Of a stretch of DNA of 64,000 bases, positions 1-7,573 are shown in pieces. A program made the translations under genes and the position numbers. A model generated the notes under the pieces. That model had not been told where the DNA came from, ran no database searches, and was given only the letters and a program-made list of their open reading frames with translations. This stretch comes from DASVTR01 sp036387475 (GTDB taxonomy: Bacteria; Acidobacteriota; Blastocatellia; Pyrinomonadales; Pyrinomonadaceae): positions 16,752 through 80,751 of the forward strand of contig DASVTR010000007.1 of NCBI GenBank assembly GCA_036387475.1, given 5' to 3'. Position 1 is the first letter of the stretch, and every line of letters begins with the position of its first letter.

Positions 1-1
1 C

Positions 2-1063
2 GGCAAGCTCTTCGTCACCTACCTGAAGGACGTGACGACGCGCGCATACGTCTACAACTTCGACGGCAAACTCGAAAACGAAGTGGCGCTGCCGGGCTTG
101 GGCGTTGCGGGCGGCTTTGGTGGGAACAAGGACGACAAGGTCGTCTTCTACACCTTCTCGTCGTTCAACTTCCCGCCGTCCATCTACCGCTACGACATCG
201 CCTCGAAGAAGACGATGCTCTTCCGCGCGCCCACCATCCCTGACTTCAGCGGCGACGCCTTCGAGACCAAGCAAATCTTCTACACCTCGAAGGACGGCAC
301 GAAAGTCCCGATGTTTATCACGCACAAGAAGGGCTTGAAGCTCGACGGCAACAACCCGACGCTCCTCTACGGCTACGGCGGCTTCAACGTCACGAACTCG
401 CCCAGCTTCAGCGCGCTTCGTCTTGCGCTTCTTGAGCAGGGCGTCGTCTACGTCTCGGCGAACATGAGGGGCGGCGGCGAGTACGGCGAGAAGTGGCACG
501 AGGCCGGAATGAAGACCAAGAAGCAGAACGTCTTCGACGACTTCATCGCGGCGGCCGAGTGGCTGATTGCGAACAAGTACACGAACCCCAACAAGCTCGC
601 CATCCACGGCGTCTCGAACGGTGGCCTCCTTGTCGGCGCGGTCGCCAACCAGCGACCCGAGTTGTTCAAGGCCGTCATCCAGCAGGCAGGCGTGATGGAC
701 ATGCTACGGTTCCACAAGTTCACCATCGGCTGGAACTGGATCGCCGACTACGGCTCGGCTGACAACCCCGAGGAGTTCAAGGCTCTGTACGCCTACTCGC
801 CCATTCACAATGTTCCCGACAAGGTGAAGTACCCGGCCACGCTGACGACGACCGCCGACCACGACGACCGTGTCGTGCCCGCTCACTCGTTCAAGTACGC
901 GGCTGTGCTCCAAGAGAAGCAGGCGGGCGACAACCCCGTCCTCATCCGCATCGACACCAAGTCGGGCCACGGCGCGAGCAGCACTACGAAGGCCATCGAG
1001 CAGGCCGCCGACATCTACTCGTTCCTCTTCTACAACCTCGGAGTCACGCCGAGCTACAAGTAG
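2..1063 (+). CDS. Prolyl oligopeptidase (S9A), C-terminal part, cut by the left edge
   Basis: The frame is open to the left edge, so this is the last ~353 residues of a longer protein and the true start lies outside the window. The visible part covers the end of the seven-bladed propeller and the alpha/beta-hydrolase peptidase domain. The nucleophile motif GVSNGG places the catalytic Ser codon at 614-616. The Asp follows in DHDDRVVP and the His in SGHGASS, the order and spacing of prolyl endopeptidases. The family cleaves short peptides after proline and is periplasmic or cytosolic; the signal region is not visible. A strong hairpin lies just after the stop. S9A assignment is firm; the natural substrate is unknown. 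Confidence 0.95.
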   Translation, partial: GKLFVTYLKDVTTRAYVYNFDGKLENEVALPGLGVAGGFGGNKDDKVVFYTFSSFNFPPSIYRYDIASKKTMLFRAPTIPDFSGDAFETKQIFYTSKDGTKVPMFITHKKGLKLDGNNPTLLYGYGGFNVTNSPSFSALRLALLEQGVVYVSANMRGGGEYGEKWHEAGMKTKKQNVFDDFIAAAEWLIANKYTNPNKLAIHGVSNGGLLVGAVANQRPELFKAVIQQAGVMDMLRFHKFTIGWNWIADYGSADNPEEFKALYAYSPIHNVPDKVKYPATLTTTADHDDRVVPAHSFKYAAVLQEKQAGDNPVLIRIDTKSGHGASSTTKAIEQAADIYSFLFYNLGVTPSYK

Positions 1064-1085
1064 CAGACTTCGAGTAAGACCACAT

Positions 1086-1126
1086 GCAAGAAGGGCCGCC
1101 CTCCGTCGGAGGGTGGCCCTTCTTGC
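1086..1126 (+). terminator. Hairpin terminator after prolyl oligopeptidase
   Basis: Arms of 19 nt at 1086-1104 and 1108-1126 pair fully (one G-T) around a 3-nt loop, 22 nt after the stop codon. There is no long T-run afterwards, so it may act as a bidirectional or 3'-protecting hairpin. Confidence 0.8.
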
Positions 1127-1270
1127 TTCACATTAAGCGAACGACTTGCGGCAGCCGTACAAAAATCAACCTTCAGAAGCCGCACCTCTGGTAGAAGATA
1201 ATGTTGGCATCGTCCCGGTGATTAACTGTTAAGATTCTCAGAAAGCTTTGCCAATCTCTCAAGCACCATC

Positions 1271-1564
1271 TTACCTAAGAAGAAGCAATCTAACGCCCGA
1301 ATTAACCCGCGTCGAGCGACAGCGACAACCCGCGCCGTACCGCGCAAGCATGATGAAAGGCAAACTGAGGGCGGTTGGGTTAAATGAATTATCAGGCGCG
1401 GCATAGATAGACGTGCGGTAGTCTACTTTAGCAAGCCGTCTGGATACTGTTGCGTCGAAAGTCTGGTCTGCTTGTTGCTGGCTAAACGCTACGATAGCCA
1501 ACGTGACCATCAAGCCCAACGACGCTGCATAGATTCGCACAGAATGCGCCACATGATTATTCAT
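1271..1564 (-). CDS. Small exported protein in a gene cassette; ORF runs through attC
   Basis: No family recognised. The chosen ATG at 1564 has GGAG 8 nt upstream and lies 29 nt after the end of the preceding attC site. The first ~35 residues form a signal-peptide-like hydrophobic segment ending near FSQQQ. About 60 residues in, the frame enters the attC site at 1288-1397 and continues through it to a stop at 1271. In a normal cassette the ORF stops in or just before attC. Here the first simple site reads GCCTGAT rather than the usual form ending in AAC, so the last ~35 residues are probably accidental. An alternative reading is a decayed cassette gene. Confidence 0.5.
   Translation of the reverse strand: MNNHVAHSVRIYAASLGLMVTLAIVAFSQQQADQTFDATVSRRLAKVDYRTSIYAAPDNSFNPTALSLPFIMLARYGAGCRCRSTRVNSGVRLLLLR
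1288..1397 (-). other. attC recombination site (attC-1), degenerate R''
   Basis: Read on the minus strand, it starts with GCCTGAT (degenerate R''), continues AATTCATTTAACCC, and ends GCGGGTTAATTCGGGC followed by a perfect GTTAGAT (R'). The inner arms TTAACCC/GGGTTAA pair as L''/L'. Length 110 bp, typical for attC. It has the same orientation as the other sites in the island. Confidence 0.8.
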
Positions 1565-1593
1565 AAGGTTTTCTCCACTTAAGCACTGCCAAC

Positions 1594-1697
1594 ATCTAAC
1601 CCTGGAATTGACCGGGCGCGCATTCAACGCATCAAGCATCCAAGCTGACGAATGAAAGCAACGCTATCCTGCGCTCCGTTTGAATGAGTTGTTAGGT
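1594..1697 (-). other. attC recombination site (attC-2)
   Basis: The minus strand reads ACCTAAC-AACTCATTCAAACGG at one end and CCGGTCAATTCCAGG-GTTAGAT at the other. R''/R' match RYYYAAC/GTTRRRY, and the inner L''/L' arms pair with the expected unpaired bases. It lies between the stop of the PEP-CTERM gene and the start of the small exported protein, as expected for a cassette junction. Length 104 bp. Confidence 0.88.
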
Positions 1698-1737
1698 TGA
1701 TTTTAGGGAATCAGAGGTGCGTGATAAGCGGCTGCTT

Positions 1738-2364
1738 TTAAGTTTCCCCTTCTTCATGGCCCTTACGCCGCTTCATCACTCCGGCGGCGACTCCTGCCAA
1801 ACCTGTGCCAAGTAGCAACAGTGTGGCCGGCTCGGGAATCGGTTTTACCACATAGAAGGAGTATGTATAAGAGTCAACCATCTGTCCCGCATTAGGCCCG
1901 CCGGGAATCACAAAGTCGGGATTACTACCAATGAGATCAACCGTCAATGTAAATAAAGTGTTGGCTGGGACTGATCCATCCAGTAGTTGATGAGGGGCAT
2001 TAGGAAACTCAAAAACAGCACCAGTGATGTAGTCTATAGGGTTACTAATGCCTTGGGGTGGAACTATGAACTCTTTAATAACTATGCTGTTCCCTTGAGC
2101 GAGCGTGAAACGCAGGATGTTAGTTGCCCCAACTGGAAGTGTGCCCTTGATGTGCGCATCAAATATGACAATCTCAGATTTGGTGGAAGGGTCGAATTGA
2201 GTTAGGAGCACCGCACCGGAATTGAAGAAGAGGGGGACGGAGGTAAATCCAAAGTTCTGGAGGGCTGTCACGTCGCTGAAAGTAAGCGGGTCAGCTTTGG
2301 CCGGAGTCACCGTAATCAGGACGAGTAAGAGCACGAAGAAAACCGCAAGTTTACTGATTCGCAT
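1738..2364 (-). CDS. PEP-CTERM sorting domain protein in a gene cassette
   Basis: The ATG at 2364 is chosen because it begins a clean signal peptide (MRISKLAVFFVLLLVL, cleavage near AKA) and has GGAG about 10 nt upstream; an upstream in-frame start exists at 2394. About 209 residues. The middle is a beta-rich secreted domain I do not recognise. The C-terminus carries a textbook PEP-CTERM signal: the motif PEPATLLLL, a glycine-rich hydrophobic helix, then a basic tail MKRRKG. Such proteins are processed by an exosortase (EpsH/XrtA type) and exported with exopolysaccharide; no exosortase is in this window. attC-2 follows 40 nt after the stop, making this gene the cargo of a cassette. It is more AT-rich than most of the window. 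Confidence 0.85.
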   Translation of the reverse strand: MRISKLAVFFVLLLVLITVTPAKADPLTFSDVTALQNFGFTSVPLFFNSGAVLLTQFDPSTKSEIVIFDAHIKGTLPVGATNILRFTLAQGNSIVIKEFIVPPQGISNPIDYITGAVFEFPNAPHQLLDGSVPANTLFTLTVDLIGSNPDFVIPGGPNAGQMVDSYTYSFYVVKPIPEPATLLLLGTGLAGVAAGVMKRRKGHEEGET

Positions 2365-2394
2365 AATTGTTTCGCTCCATTTCCATTGAAGCAC

Positions 2395-2878
2395 TCATGC
2401 TGAACAAAGTCGAGACTAGCTCTGCGGAAGAGGAGGGGCAAGGTCCTTTTCCGCTCGGCGTGAAGTGCCGCTTGCCGAAAACATGGCAAAATACATCCGG
2501 CAATCAGAGAGCAGATAGCGTGGTTCTCATCACTTCAAGCATTTTCATCTGCTCGATTTAGGTGCGGGTGGAACGCTGCCGCATAGTATCATCATCCATC
2601 TCCGCAGACAAAACATTTTTCAGATGCGATCCGGAACTGGGCCAACGCCTCGATAGCATGGCTTATATCATGCATGTATTTCAGCGCAAGGCGAGCCTCT
2701 TCCCGGCTGCGATCTTTCGCTGCGTATTTTGAGACGACGAGCGATAGTCTCAGCAAGGTTCAACACTTCTTCCTTGTTGGATGTATTTTCGCACGCCGGA
2801 GAGACACTGTTCAGAGTGCCGCGACTAACTTTCCCCAGTGGACTACGCTCCGAAAGAGCGCGTCCCTGTTAGTTTTTT
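2395..2878. other. Gene-poor stretch with possible frameshifted remnant
   Basis: No supported intact gene. On the minus strand two overlapping frames give protein-like text: one contains NKEEVLNLAETIARR (around 2715-2780), the other SREEARLALKYMHDISHAIEA and ends at a TGA at 2592-2594. Joining them would need a frameshift near an AAAA run at about 2725. This may be a decayed small gene. No attC site is visible here. Confidence 0.35.
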
Positions 2879-2914
2879 GTGGCCGCTCCCGGAGGGTTCT
2901 GCGTGCAAGCGGTT

Positions 2915-3301
2915 ATGCGGTTGGCCCAGACAATTATTCCCGCCTCTGACAGAAGGCCGGAACTATTGCCTGCGACTGTTTCCATCAAGGGGCTTAAGAT
3001 ATTGACTATCTTCAATAATCAGCCAAAGCCGTATTACGGGTCACCGGAGGTGGAAGGACAAGGTGTGGCGGAGGCTCTGTCGGGGGAAGATTTGTTGAGT
3101 CTATATTTGAGCCTGCCGGAGGAGAAGCGAAAGCAAAAGTTTGCTAACACCTCGGAGGCGGCCAGAATGGTTGGCCTCTCGCAGAGGACGATTCAGTTGT
3201 GGATCGAAGTGGGTTTCATCACGGCAATCAAGATTGGAAGAAAATATCAGGTCAGCCTGGATTCGTTAAGAGACTATCTGAAGAGCAGAGTTGATTACTA
3301 G
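2915..3301 (+). CDS. Excisionase-like helix-turn-helix DNA-binding protein
   Basis: The last ~55 residues form a MerR-like/excisionase-family HTH (helix 17 type): TSEAARMVGLSQRTIQLWI is the helix-turn-helix, followed by a wing with IGRKYQVSLDSL. Proteins of this kind bind DNA to control integrases or act as small regulators. The N-terminal half is not recognised and its start is uncertain: a GTG at 2879, this ATG at 2915, or a GTG further in are all possible and none has a strong ribosome site. It lies alone on the plus strand inside the cassette island. Whether it serves the island is unknown. Confidence 0.7.
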   Translation: MRLAQTIIPASDRRPELLPATVSIKGLKILTIFNNQPKPYYGSPEVEGQGVAEALSGEDLLSLYLSLPEEKRKQKFANTSEAARMVGLSQRTIQLWIEVGFITAIKIGRKYQVSLDSLRDYLKSRVDY

Positions 3302-3659
3302 AAAAGTCAGCGAAACTTTTTTTGGCGTAATTTACGTAATTCACGCACTTCACGCAACAGACGAAATCGGCGCAAGACTTATCGCAATCTTTAAATTATA
3401 TTGACCAGTTGTTTTCAAGAGGTCTAATTCCTCAAATAATCCCCCACTCTTAACTTAACCCGTAACCGCTCAAGTAGCGCTTCGACTGCCTCACGCTACA
3501 AGTGTGTGCGAAGAAGATAATGCCGGGCGGCGACTTAACCATCGAACCTTAACGTCAAAATGCGGCGCTGTGAACTCTCCTCATGCGCCGTCGGCCAATA
3601 ACCTCGCACTCAGCCCAGATGGCGGTGCTTTTCTCAAAAGATATTAAAGGAACAAAAGG
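3302..3659. other. AT-rich intergenic stretch
   Basis: 358 bp with no convincing gene. It begins with a short degenerate direct repeat (GTAATT-TACGTAATT-CACGCACTTCACGC at about 3327-3356). I see no clear promoter or attC site. The ribosome site of the next gene (AAAGGAAC) is at its right end. Confidence 0.5.
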
Positions 3660-5279
3660 ATGAAATTCGAAACCTCGCGTACAAGACTCTCGACAGCCCA
3701 CGGTCTCATCGGTCGGCTGTTCCTCTTAGCACTGGCTTTTTCTTTGCTCGTACTGCCGCTTAGGAACACGGCGTATGCACAGACAGGCCAGGCTACTTTT
3801 TCAAAACCGCAACTGATCTCTAACACTAAGAAGTATCGTGACACGGGCTTGCCGTCTGCCAAGGGACGTTCAGGTTCTGCCACACTGACGGCGCGCGCAT
3901 TGCTCGGCAAAGAAGGTCAGACCAACATCGAGATGACGACCGGCACGCTCGACGAGGCGACGACCGCCCCCGGTCAAATTGTTAAAGCTCAACTCAGACC
4001 TATTAATAACAAAGGCGAAACCAAGTACACCCGCAACTACACGGGTCTGACTGGCGGAGGCCGCTTCGCCGCGACCGTCAACGACCTGCGCCGCGCGCAG
4101 CAGTTACAGGTTCAGGCTAACGTCACAGGCATCGACCCGAACCGGACGGACGTGGTGACGGTGGTGGAGACCGTCAAGCTGCGTCCTGACCTCAACGCGG
4201 CATATATCACCGCCCCCACCAAGGCCATCGTCAACACGAACGTCAGTTTCTCTGTCGTCGTGCGCGAACTCAACGGCGACGTCGGCGCGAAAGCCAACGT
4301 CGTGTTGTACGTGGACGGCAGAGAAGTTGACCGCGCCAACAACGTCTGGGTTGACGCTAACGGGATAGTCTCGGCGGCTTTCACTCACAACTTTACTTCC
4401 GAAGGTGTCAAACAACTCGAAGCGAAGGTAGAGCGCGTCACGCCCGGAGACTACGACCCGTCGGACAACTCCGTCACGCGGAGCATAGAGATCGTGCCGC
4501 CGACGGTGAAGCTGAGCTACTACGCGTCCGCCGCTGACCTGAGCTGGGATGCGAACTATACGAGCGAATACGAGTACAACTACAGGGACGAGGTGTCGAA
4601 TGCATCCGACTCCCAGACCTACAGCTACGGCAGCAAGGGGCACACTCAAGACGTTAGCTTTTACGGCTGGAGCAACGTCGCCGCGGTCAGCTTCCCATTG
4701 GATGCCTCAATCACAGAGTTGAATGACGGCGTGGCGGTTCATTCCACGACCTTTCCCGGCGTGAGCGCAGACTACTCTTACGTCTCCGATTACGGTCCGT
4801 ACACGTATACTTCAAACTCGCTCTACCGGCAGGACAATACTACTGGGTACTACTTCCAGTTGGGCAGCTATTCGGTGTCGGCCCCGGAGCAGGGCTACAG
4901 CACCAAATTCACGCAGGTCTCCTACTCGCGGCACGCCGGTGAGGTGACTTACCATTCAGCCGGAATCTACCGCACCTACTACGCCTACCAGGGCGAGGTC
5001 ATCTACGACGACTCTTACAGCTTCAACTACAATTCCAGCGAAGCAGTGGGTATCTTCACTCCCTTCGGCACACAGTACGGCTTCAACGTCTCTGTCACGG
5101 GTGCAAATGGCGTGGTGCTGTCGGCTACGCCCAACATGTCGCTTGAGTTTAGTGAATACACCGCTCCGGAGGACTTTTGCTGGAGCTACACCTATGAGTT
5201 CTCCAGTGGCAGGAACTGCTATCGGGGTTCCTACACCACCCGGAACAAGCTGGGGTACGCGTCCGAGTACAACGAGTAA
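3660..5279 (+). CDS. Secreted CARDB-like protein with Tyr/Ser-rich C-terminal half
   Basis: 539 residues. A signal peptide (hydrophobic segment about residues 18-36, cleavage near AYAQ) is followed by a region of unknown fold. A CARDB/Ig-like domain spans about residues 180-280, with features such as VNTNVSFSVVVRE and DPSDNSVTRSIEI. The remaining ~260 residues are very rich in Tyr, Ser, Asn and Thr with few Lys, a composition seen in cell-surface or fibre-like proteins. Two Cys near the C-terminus (in EDFCWSYT and SGRNCYRG) could form a disulfide. The ATG at 3660 is supported by AAAGGAAC upstream. It lies on the opposite strand to the cassettes and has its own hairpin terminator. Function unknown. 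Confidence 0.8.
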   Translation: MKFETSRTRLSTAHGLIGRLFLLALAFSLLVLPLRNTAYAQTGQATFSKPQLISNTKKYRDTGLPSAKGRSGSATLTARALLGKEGQTNIEMTTGTLDEATTAPGQIVKAQLRPINNKGETKYTRNYTGLTGGGRFAATVNDLRRAQQLQVQANVTGIDPNRTDVVTVVETVKLRPDLNAAYITAPTKAIVNTNVSFSVVVRELNGDVGAKANVVLYVDGREVDRANNVWVDANGIVSAAFTHNFTSEGVKQLEAKVERVTPGDYDPSDNSVTRSIEIVPPTVKLSYYASAADLSWDANYTSEYEYNYRDEVSNASDSQTYSYGSKGHTQDVSFYGWSNVAAVSFPLDASITELNDGVAVHSTTFPGVSADYSYVSDYGPYTYTSNSLYRQDNTTGYYFQLGSYSVSAPEQGYSTKFTQVSYSRHAGEVTYHSAGIYRTYYAYQGEVIYDDSYSFNYNSSEAVGIFTPFGTQYGFNVSVTGANGVVLSATPNMSLEFSEYTAPEDFCWSYTYEFSSGRNCYRGSYTTRNKLGYASEYNE

Positions 5280-5312
5280 AGACTGCGTGAAGCACGCATT
5301 CTGATAAACATA

Positions 5313-5343
5313 GAGACACCCGGGCCTCATTCCCGGGTGTTTC
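5313..5343 (+). terminator. Hairpin terminator after the CARDB-like gene
   Basis: ACACCCGGG (5316-5324) pairs with CCCGGGTGT (5332-5340), the stem extends slightly further, and TTCTAT follows. It is 34 nt downstream of the stop codon. Confidence 0.85.
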
Positions 5344-5377
5344 TATATTCTCAGTGCGCACGCATGGCGTGAATCAT

Positions 5378-5430
5378 GTCATCGATAAAAGCCGCTCTAT
5401 CGAGCGTTCGGCTTGAGCGACTTGTCAGGC
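5378..5430 (-). other. Degenerate attC-like site (attC-5)
   Basis: The minus strand begins GCCTGAC-AAGTCGCTCAAGCCG, close to the usual R''-L'' half of an attC, and the inner arms AAGCCG/CGGCTT pair. The R' half is poor (ends ATCGATGAC rather than GTTRRRY). It lies 41 nt after the stop of the HEXXH gene, where a cassette attC should be. Probably decayed. Confidence 0.5.
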
Positions 5431-5471
5431 GCGGACGAGCCTATGTGTGTCCAATCCAAAGGACTGTGGTT

Positions 5472-6461
5472 TCACTTCTTCGCGGGCGCGGTTTCAATCA
5501 GAATCTGCCGAATCGCCGCTTCGCGTGAAACCTTCCCGTCGAGATAAGCCTGCCAGTGTGTTTCAAGCGACTGCCTGTATCCGCGAAAGCCGCGCTCGTA
5601 CATGCCGATGATGTAAGGTTGATAGTTGCTGACGCCGCGTTTCAAGAGAGCGCGCCGGGTTAGCTCACCCGACGTATAGAACAGAATCGCGTGCCAGAGG
5701 TTCGCCATCGGCCTCACGCCCAGCGCATCCGTAGCCCGTTTGAGGTCTGCACCGATTGCTCCCGATTCGTCGGAGGCCACGATGGCGTGCGAAGGCTCGT
5801 GCATGAGCATCTCAAGAGCCGCGAAGCCTTGGTATCCAGGGTCAGTGCTTGAGACGACCACGTGTGCAGACTCTCCCTCGCCGACCGTGTACGCACCGAA
5901 CTCCCATGCGAACGGAGAAACATCGACCAGGATGTTCTTCGGGAACGGAACGGCATACGCCTTCGCGTGGGCGTCGGCCAACTCTTCGGCAGCCGAGGCG
6001 AGCATCGGCTCTGCGACGGCGATCCAGAAACGGTTCGCGCGGTCGTCCTCCTCCCACTGAGCAGAGCGGTAGAGGGGCATCGCAGCTTCGAGCGTCTTCG
6101 CAGCCGCCTCAGGAATTGAATCGGGCAGTTTGGACGCGCTCGTTTTTGAAAGCTCGGCGTTCAGATGGATAAGCTCATTATTAAAGATCGGGTGTCGTTT
6201 GCCGAGAAACGCGCGGTAAGTCTCGACAGCTTTCTTCCACTTGGAGAGGTCATCGCCGGAGAGTGCCGCCGGAGGTGCTGTCTTGAAGCGAACCTCGTGA
6301 AGGAGTCGCTGATGCAGGTTGACCCACGGGTTGCTTTGCAGGCGGTAGCGCCCGACTTTCACAGGGAGGGTTGGTTTATCCTGCGCTGAAACCTCAACCG
6401 TCAGGATAAGGCTGAGGGAAAAAGCCACTATGACGAAGGCTAACCAACGATTGAAGCGCAT
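5472..6461 (-). CDS. Secreted HEXXH protein, candidate metallopeptidase
   Basis: 329 residues. The signal peptide (MRFNRWLAFVIVAFSLSL, cleavage near VSAQ) and a strong ribosome site AAGGAGAGAG fix the start. The motif HEPSH (H221, E222, H225) is a zincin-type HEXXH; downstream helices contain possible third ligands (for example in SGELTRR), but the site is not proven. No family beyond this could be named. It would act in the periplasm or outside the cell. It lies 45 bp after the membrane-protein gene with no attC between them, so the two may form one two-gene cassette ended by the degenerate attC-5. Confidence 0.75.
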   Translation of the reverse strand: MRFNRWLAFVIVAFSLSLILTVEVSAQDKPTLPVKVGRYRLQSNPWVNLHQRLLHEVRFKTAPPAALSGDDLSKWKKAVETYRAFLGKRHPIFNNELIHLNAELSKTSASKLPDSIPEAAAKTLEAAMPLYRSAQWEEDDRANRFWIAVAEPMLASAAEELADAHAKAYAVPFPKNILVDVSPFAWEFGAYTVGEGESAHVVVSSTDPGYQGFAALEMLMHEPSHAIVASDESGAIGADLKRATDALGVRPMANLWHAILFYTSGELTRRALLKRGVSNYQPYIIGMYERGFRGYRQSLETHWQAYLDGKVSREAAIRQILIETAPAKK

Positions 6462-6506
6462 AACTCTCTCCTTTTGAAGCTTAATGGCCCTGCCTGACTA
6501 CAGGCG

Positions 6507-6944
6507 TCAGCTTATCTTTCTCTTCCCGATGTGCTGAATGATGAACGATAATCCGACGCATAACGCTGACACGGCCAGCGTGTAGGCCAACAGGTAACTC
6601 CCGACATCTGCCGCAACGTAATCGTCGCCGCCAACACCTTCCCTCGCGGGAGCATTGATATGATTTCTGATAATCATGACGAGCATTAGGAGACCAACAA
6701 AGCTCGCTATATACCCACCCACGACCGGCTTCAATTTGATTATCCTCATGCCGATGAAGACAAGCAGCACGCAGATGGCATCGAGGATGAGATATACCCA
6801 GCCCGGAGGAGGCCACATATTCATCGGCCCGCCGATGTCTATATCAGCGGTCATGTCTACTGTCAGCACACAGAAGAAGAACAACCCGCCGACGAGTAGC
6901 ACTATCCCGGCAATATATCTGATGATTCTCCACATATCCTGCAT
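6507..6944 (-). CDS. Four-helix integral membrane protein, cassette cargo
   Basis: About 146 residues from the ATG at 6944, which lies 11 nt after the R' end of attC-3; the longer frame to 7007 would start inside attC and is rejected. Four hydrophobic segments are visible: about residues 8-28, 45-62, 70-88 and 118-136. The loop GGPMNMWPPPGW separates the first two. There is no recognisable family or catalytic motif. As with many cassette genes, no strong ribosome site is visible. It is followed closely by the HEXXH gene. Confidence 0.7.
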   Translation of the reverse strand: MQDMWRIIRYIAGIVLLVGGLFFFCVLTVDMTADIDIGGPMNMWPPPGWVYLILDAICVLLVFIGMRIIKLKPVVGGYIASFVGLLMLVMIIRNHINAPAREGVGGDDYVAADVGSYLLAYTLAVSALCVGLSFIIQHIGKRKIS

Positions 6945-6955
6945 TAACGTAAGCT

Positions 6956-7042
6956 GTCTAACGCCCGAATTAACCGGCGAGCAATCAATGTCATAGACAA
7001 GAGACAAGCTTACTGCCAGTCCGGTTGAATGAGTTGTTAGAC
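6956..7042 (-). other. attC recombination site (attC-3), canonical
   Basis: The minus strand reads GTCTAAC-AACTCATTCAACCGG ... CCGGTTAATTCGGGC-GTTAGAC. R'' and R' match the consensus and are complementary; L''/L' (CAACCGG/CCGGTTA) pair with the expected extrahelical positions. Length 87 bp. The stop codon of the SRPBCC gene (TAA, 7037-7039) lies inside R'', a hallmark of integron cassettes. This is the clearest of the five sites. Confidence 0.93.
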
Positions 7043-7492
7043 GCTGGCGGTTTCATTCACTTGCCTCTCTAATTCTTTGAAAGCCATGCCCCAAGCCCTA
7101 TCCTGCCACTGCCTTGCCTCTTCCCATTCTACAGAACTCCTCCAGCCAGAATGGATCAGATGTACTTCTGTGCCTTCACCATCGGGGACAAAGAAAACTA
7201 CCACGTGGGTTAAAGGGTCAGCGTTATTGGCAAAATGCTTGTATTGTTTTGGGCTTCGCCACTCGAATGAGACGAACTTGTCTGATTCAACGGCAGTTAT
7301 ACAACAGCCGATAGTGCTATTGTTCTCTCTGTCCTCCGGCTCCCAGAACAACTCGTATTTGCCGCCGACAATAGGCTCAACTTCTGCTACGTTGACCAGC
7401 CAGGATTCAAGTAGAGGATTAAGGGTAAACATCTCGAACGCACGATGAGCATGGCATTGCAGCCGAGCTACGTGATGAACAATTTTATCCAT
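7037..7492 (-). CDS. SRPBCC / AHSA1-like protein, cassette cargo
   Basis: 152 residues from the ATG at 7492, preceded by AAGGAATCTAAC; the longer frame to 7549 starts inside the attC-like site and is rejected. The START/SRPBCC fold is suggested by the N-terminal strand (IVHHVARLQCHAHRAFEMF), the segment GGKYELFWEPEDRE, the strand VSFEWRS, HVVVFFVPDGEGTEVHLIHSGW and the C-terminal helix (WQDRAWGMAFKELERQV). AHSA1-type proteins bind hydrophobic ligands or act as small stress or transfer proteins; the substrate cannot be told. The stop lies in the R'' of attC-3, so gene and site are one cassette. Confidence 0.85.
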   Translation of the reverse strand: MDKIVHHVARLQCHAHRAFEMFTLNPLLESWLVNVAEVEPIVGGKYELFWEPEDRENNSTIGCCITAVESDKFVSFEWRSPKQYKHFANNADPLTHVVVFFVPDGEGTEVHLIHSGWRSSVEWEEARQWQDRAWGMAFKELERQVNETASV

Positions 7493-7517
7493 GTTAGATT
7501 CCTTATGCTTCAACCAA

Positions 7518-7573
7518 GCGTCTAACGCGTGTTTTACTGCGCAGTTCACAGGCCGAGCAGCTTTTTATGACGC
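7518..7573 (-). other. attC-like site (attC-4), R' intact, R'' degenerate
   Basis: The minus strand ends ACACGC-GTTAGACGC, a good R'. The other end is GCGTCATAAAAAGCTGC, which pairs in part with R' and with GCAGT inside, around a ~16-nt loop. At about 56 bp it is near the lower limit for attC. It immediately precedes the SRPBCC gene, so it would be the junction with a lost upstream cassette. Confidence 0.55.

Noticed and set aside
1222..1404. 60-codon minus-strand ORF overlapping attC-1
   Set aside because: It lies in another frame of the attC site and ends in a short AT-rich spacer; no start signal.
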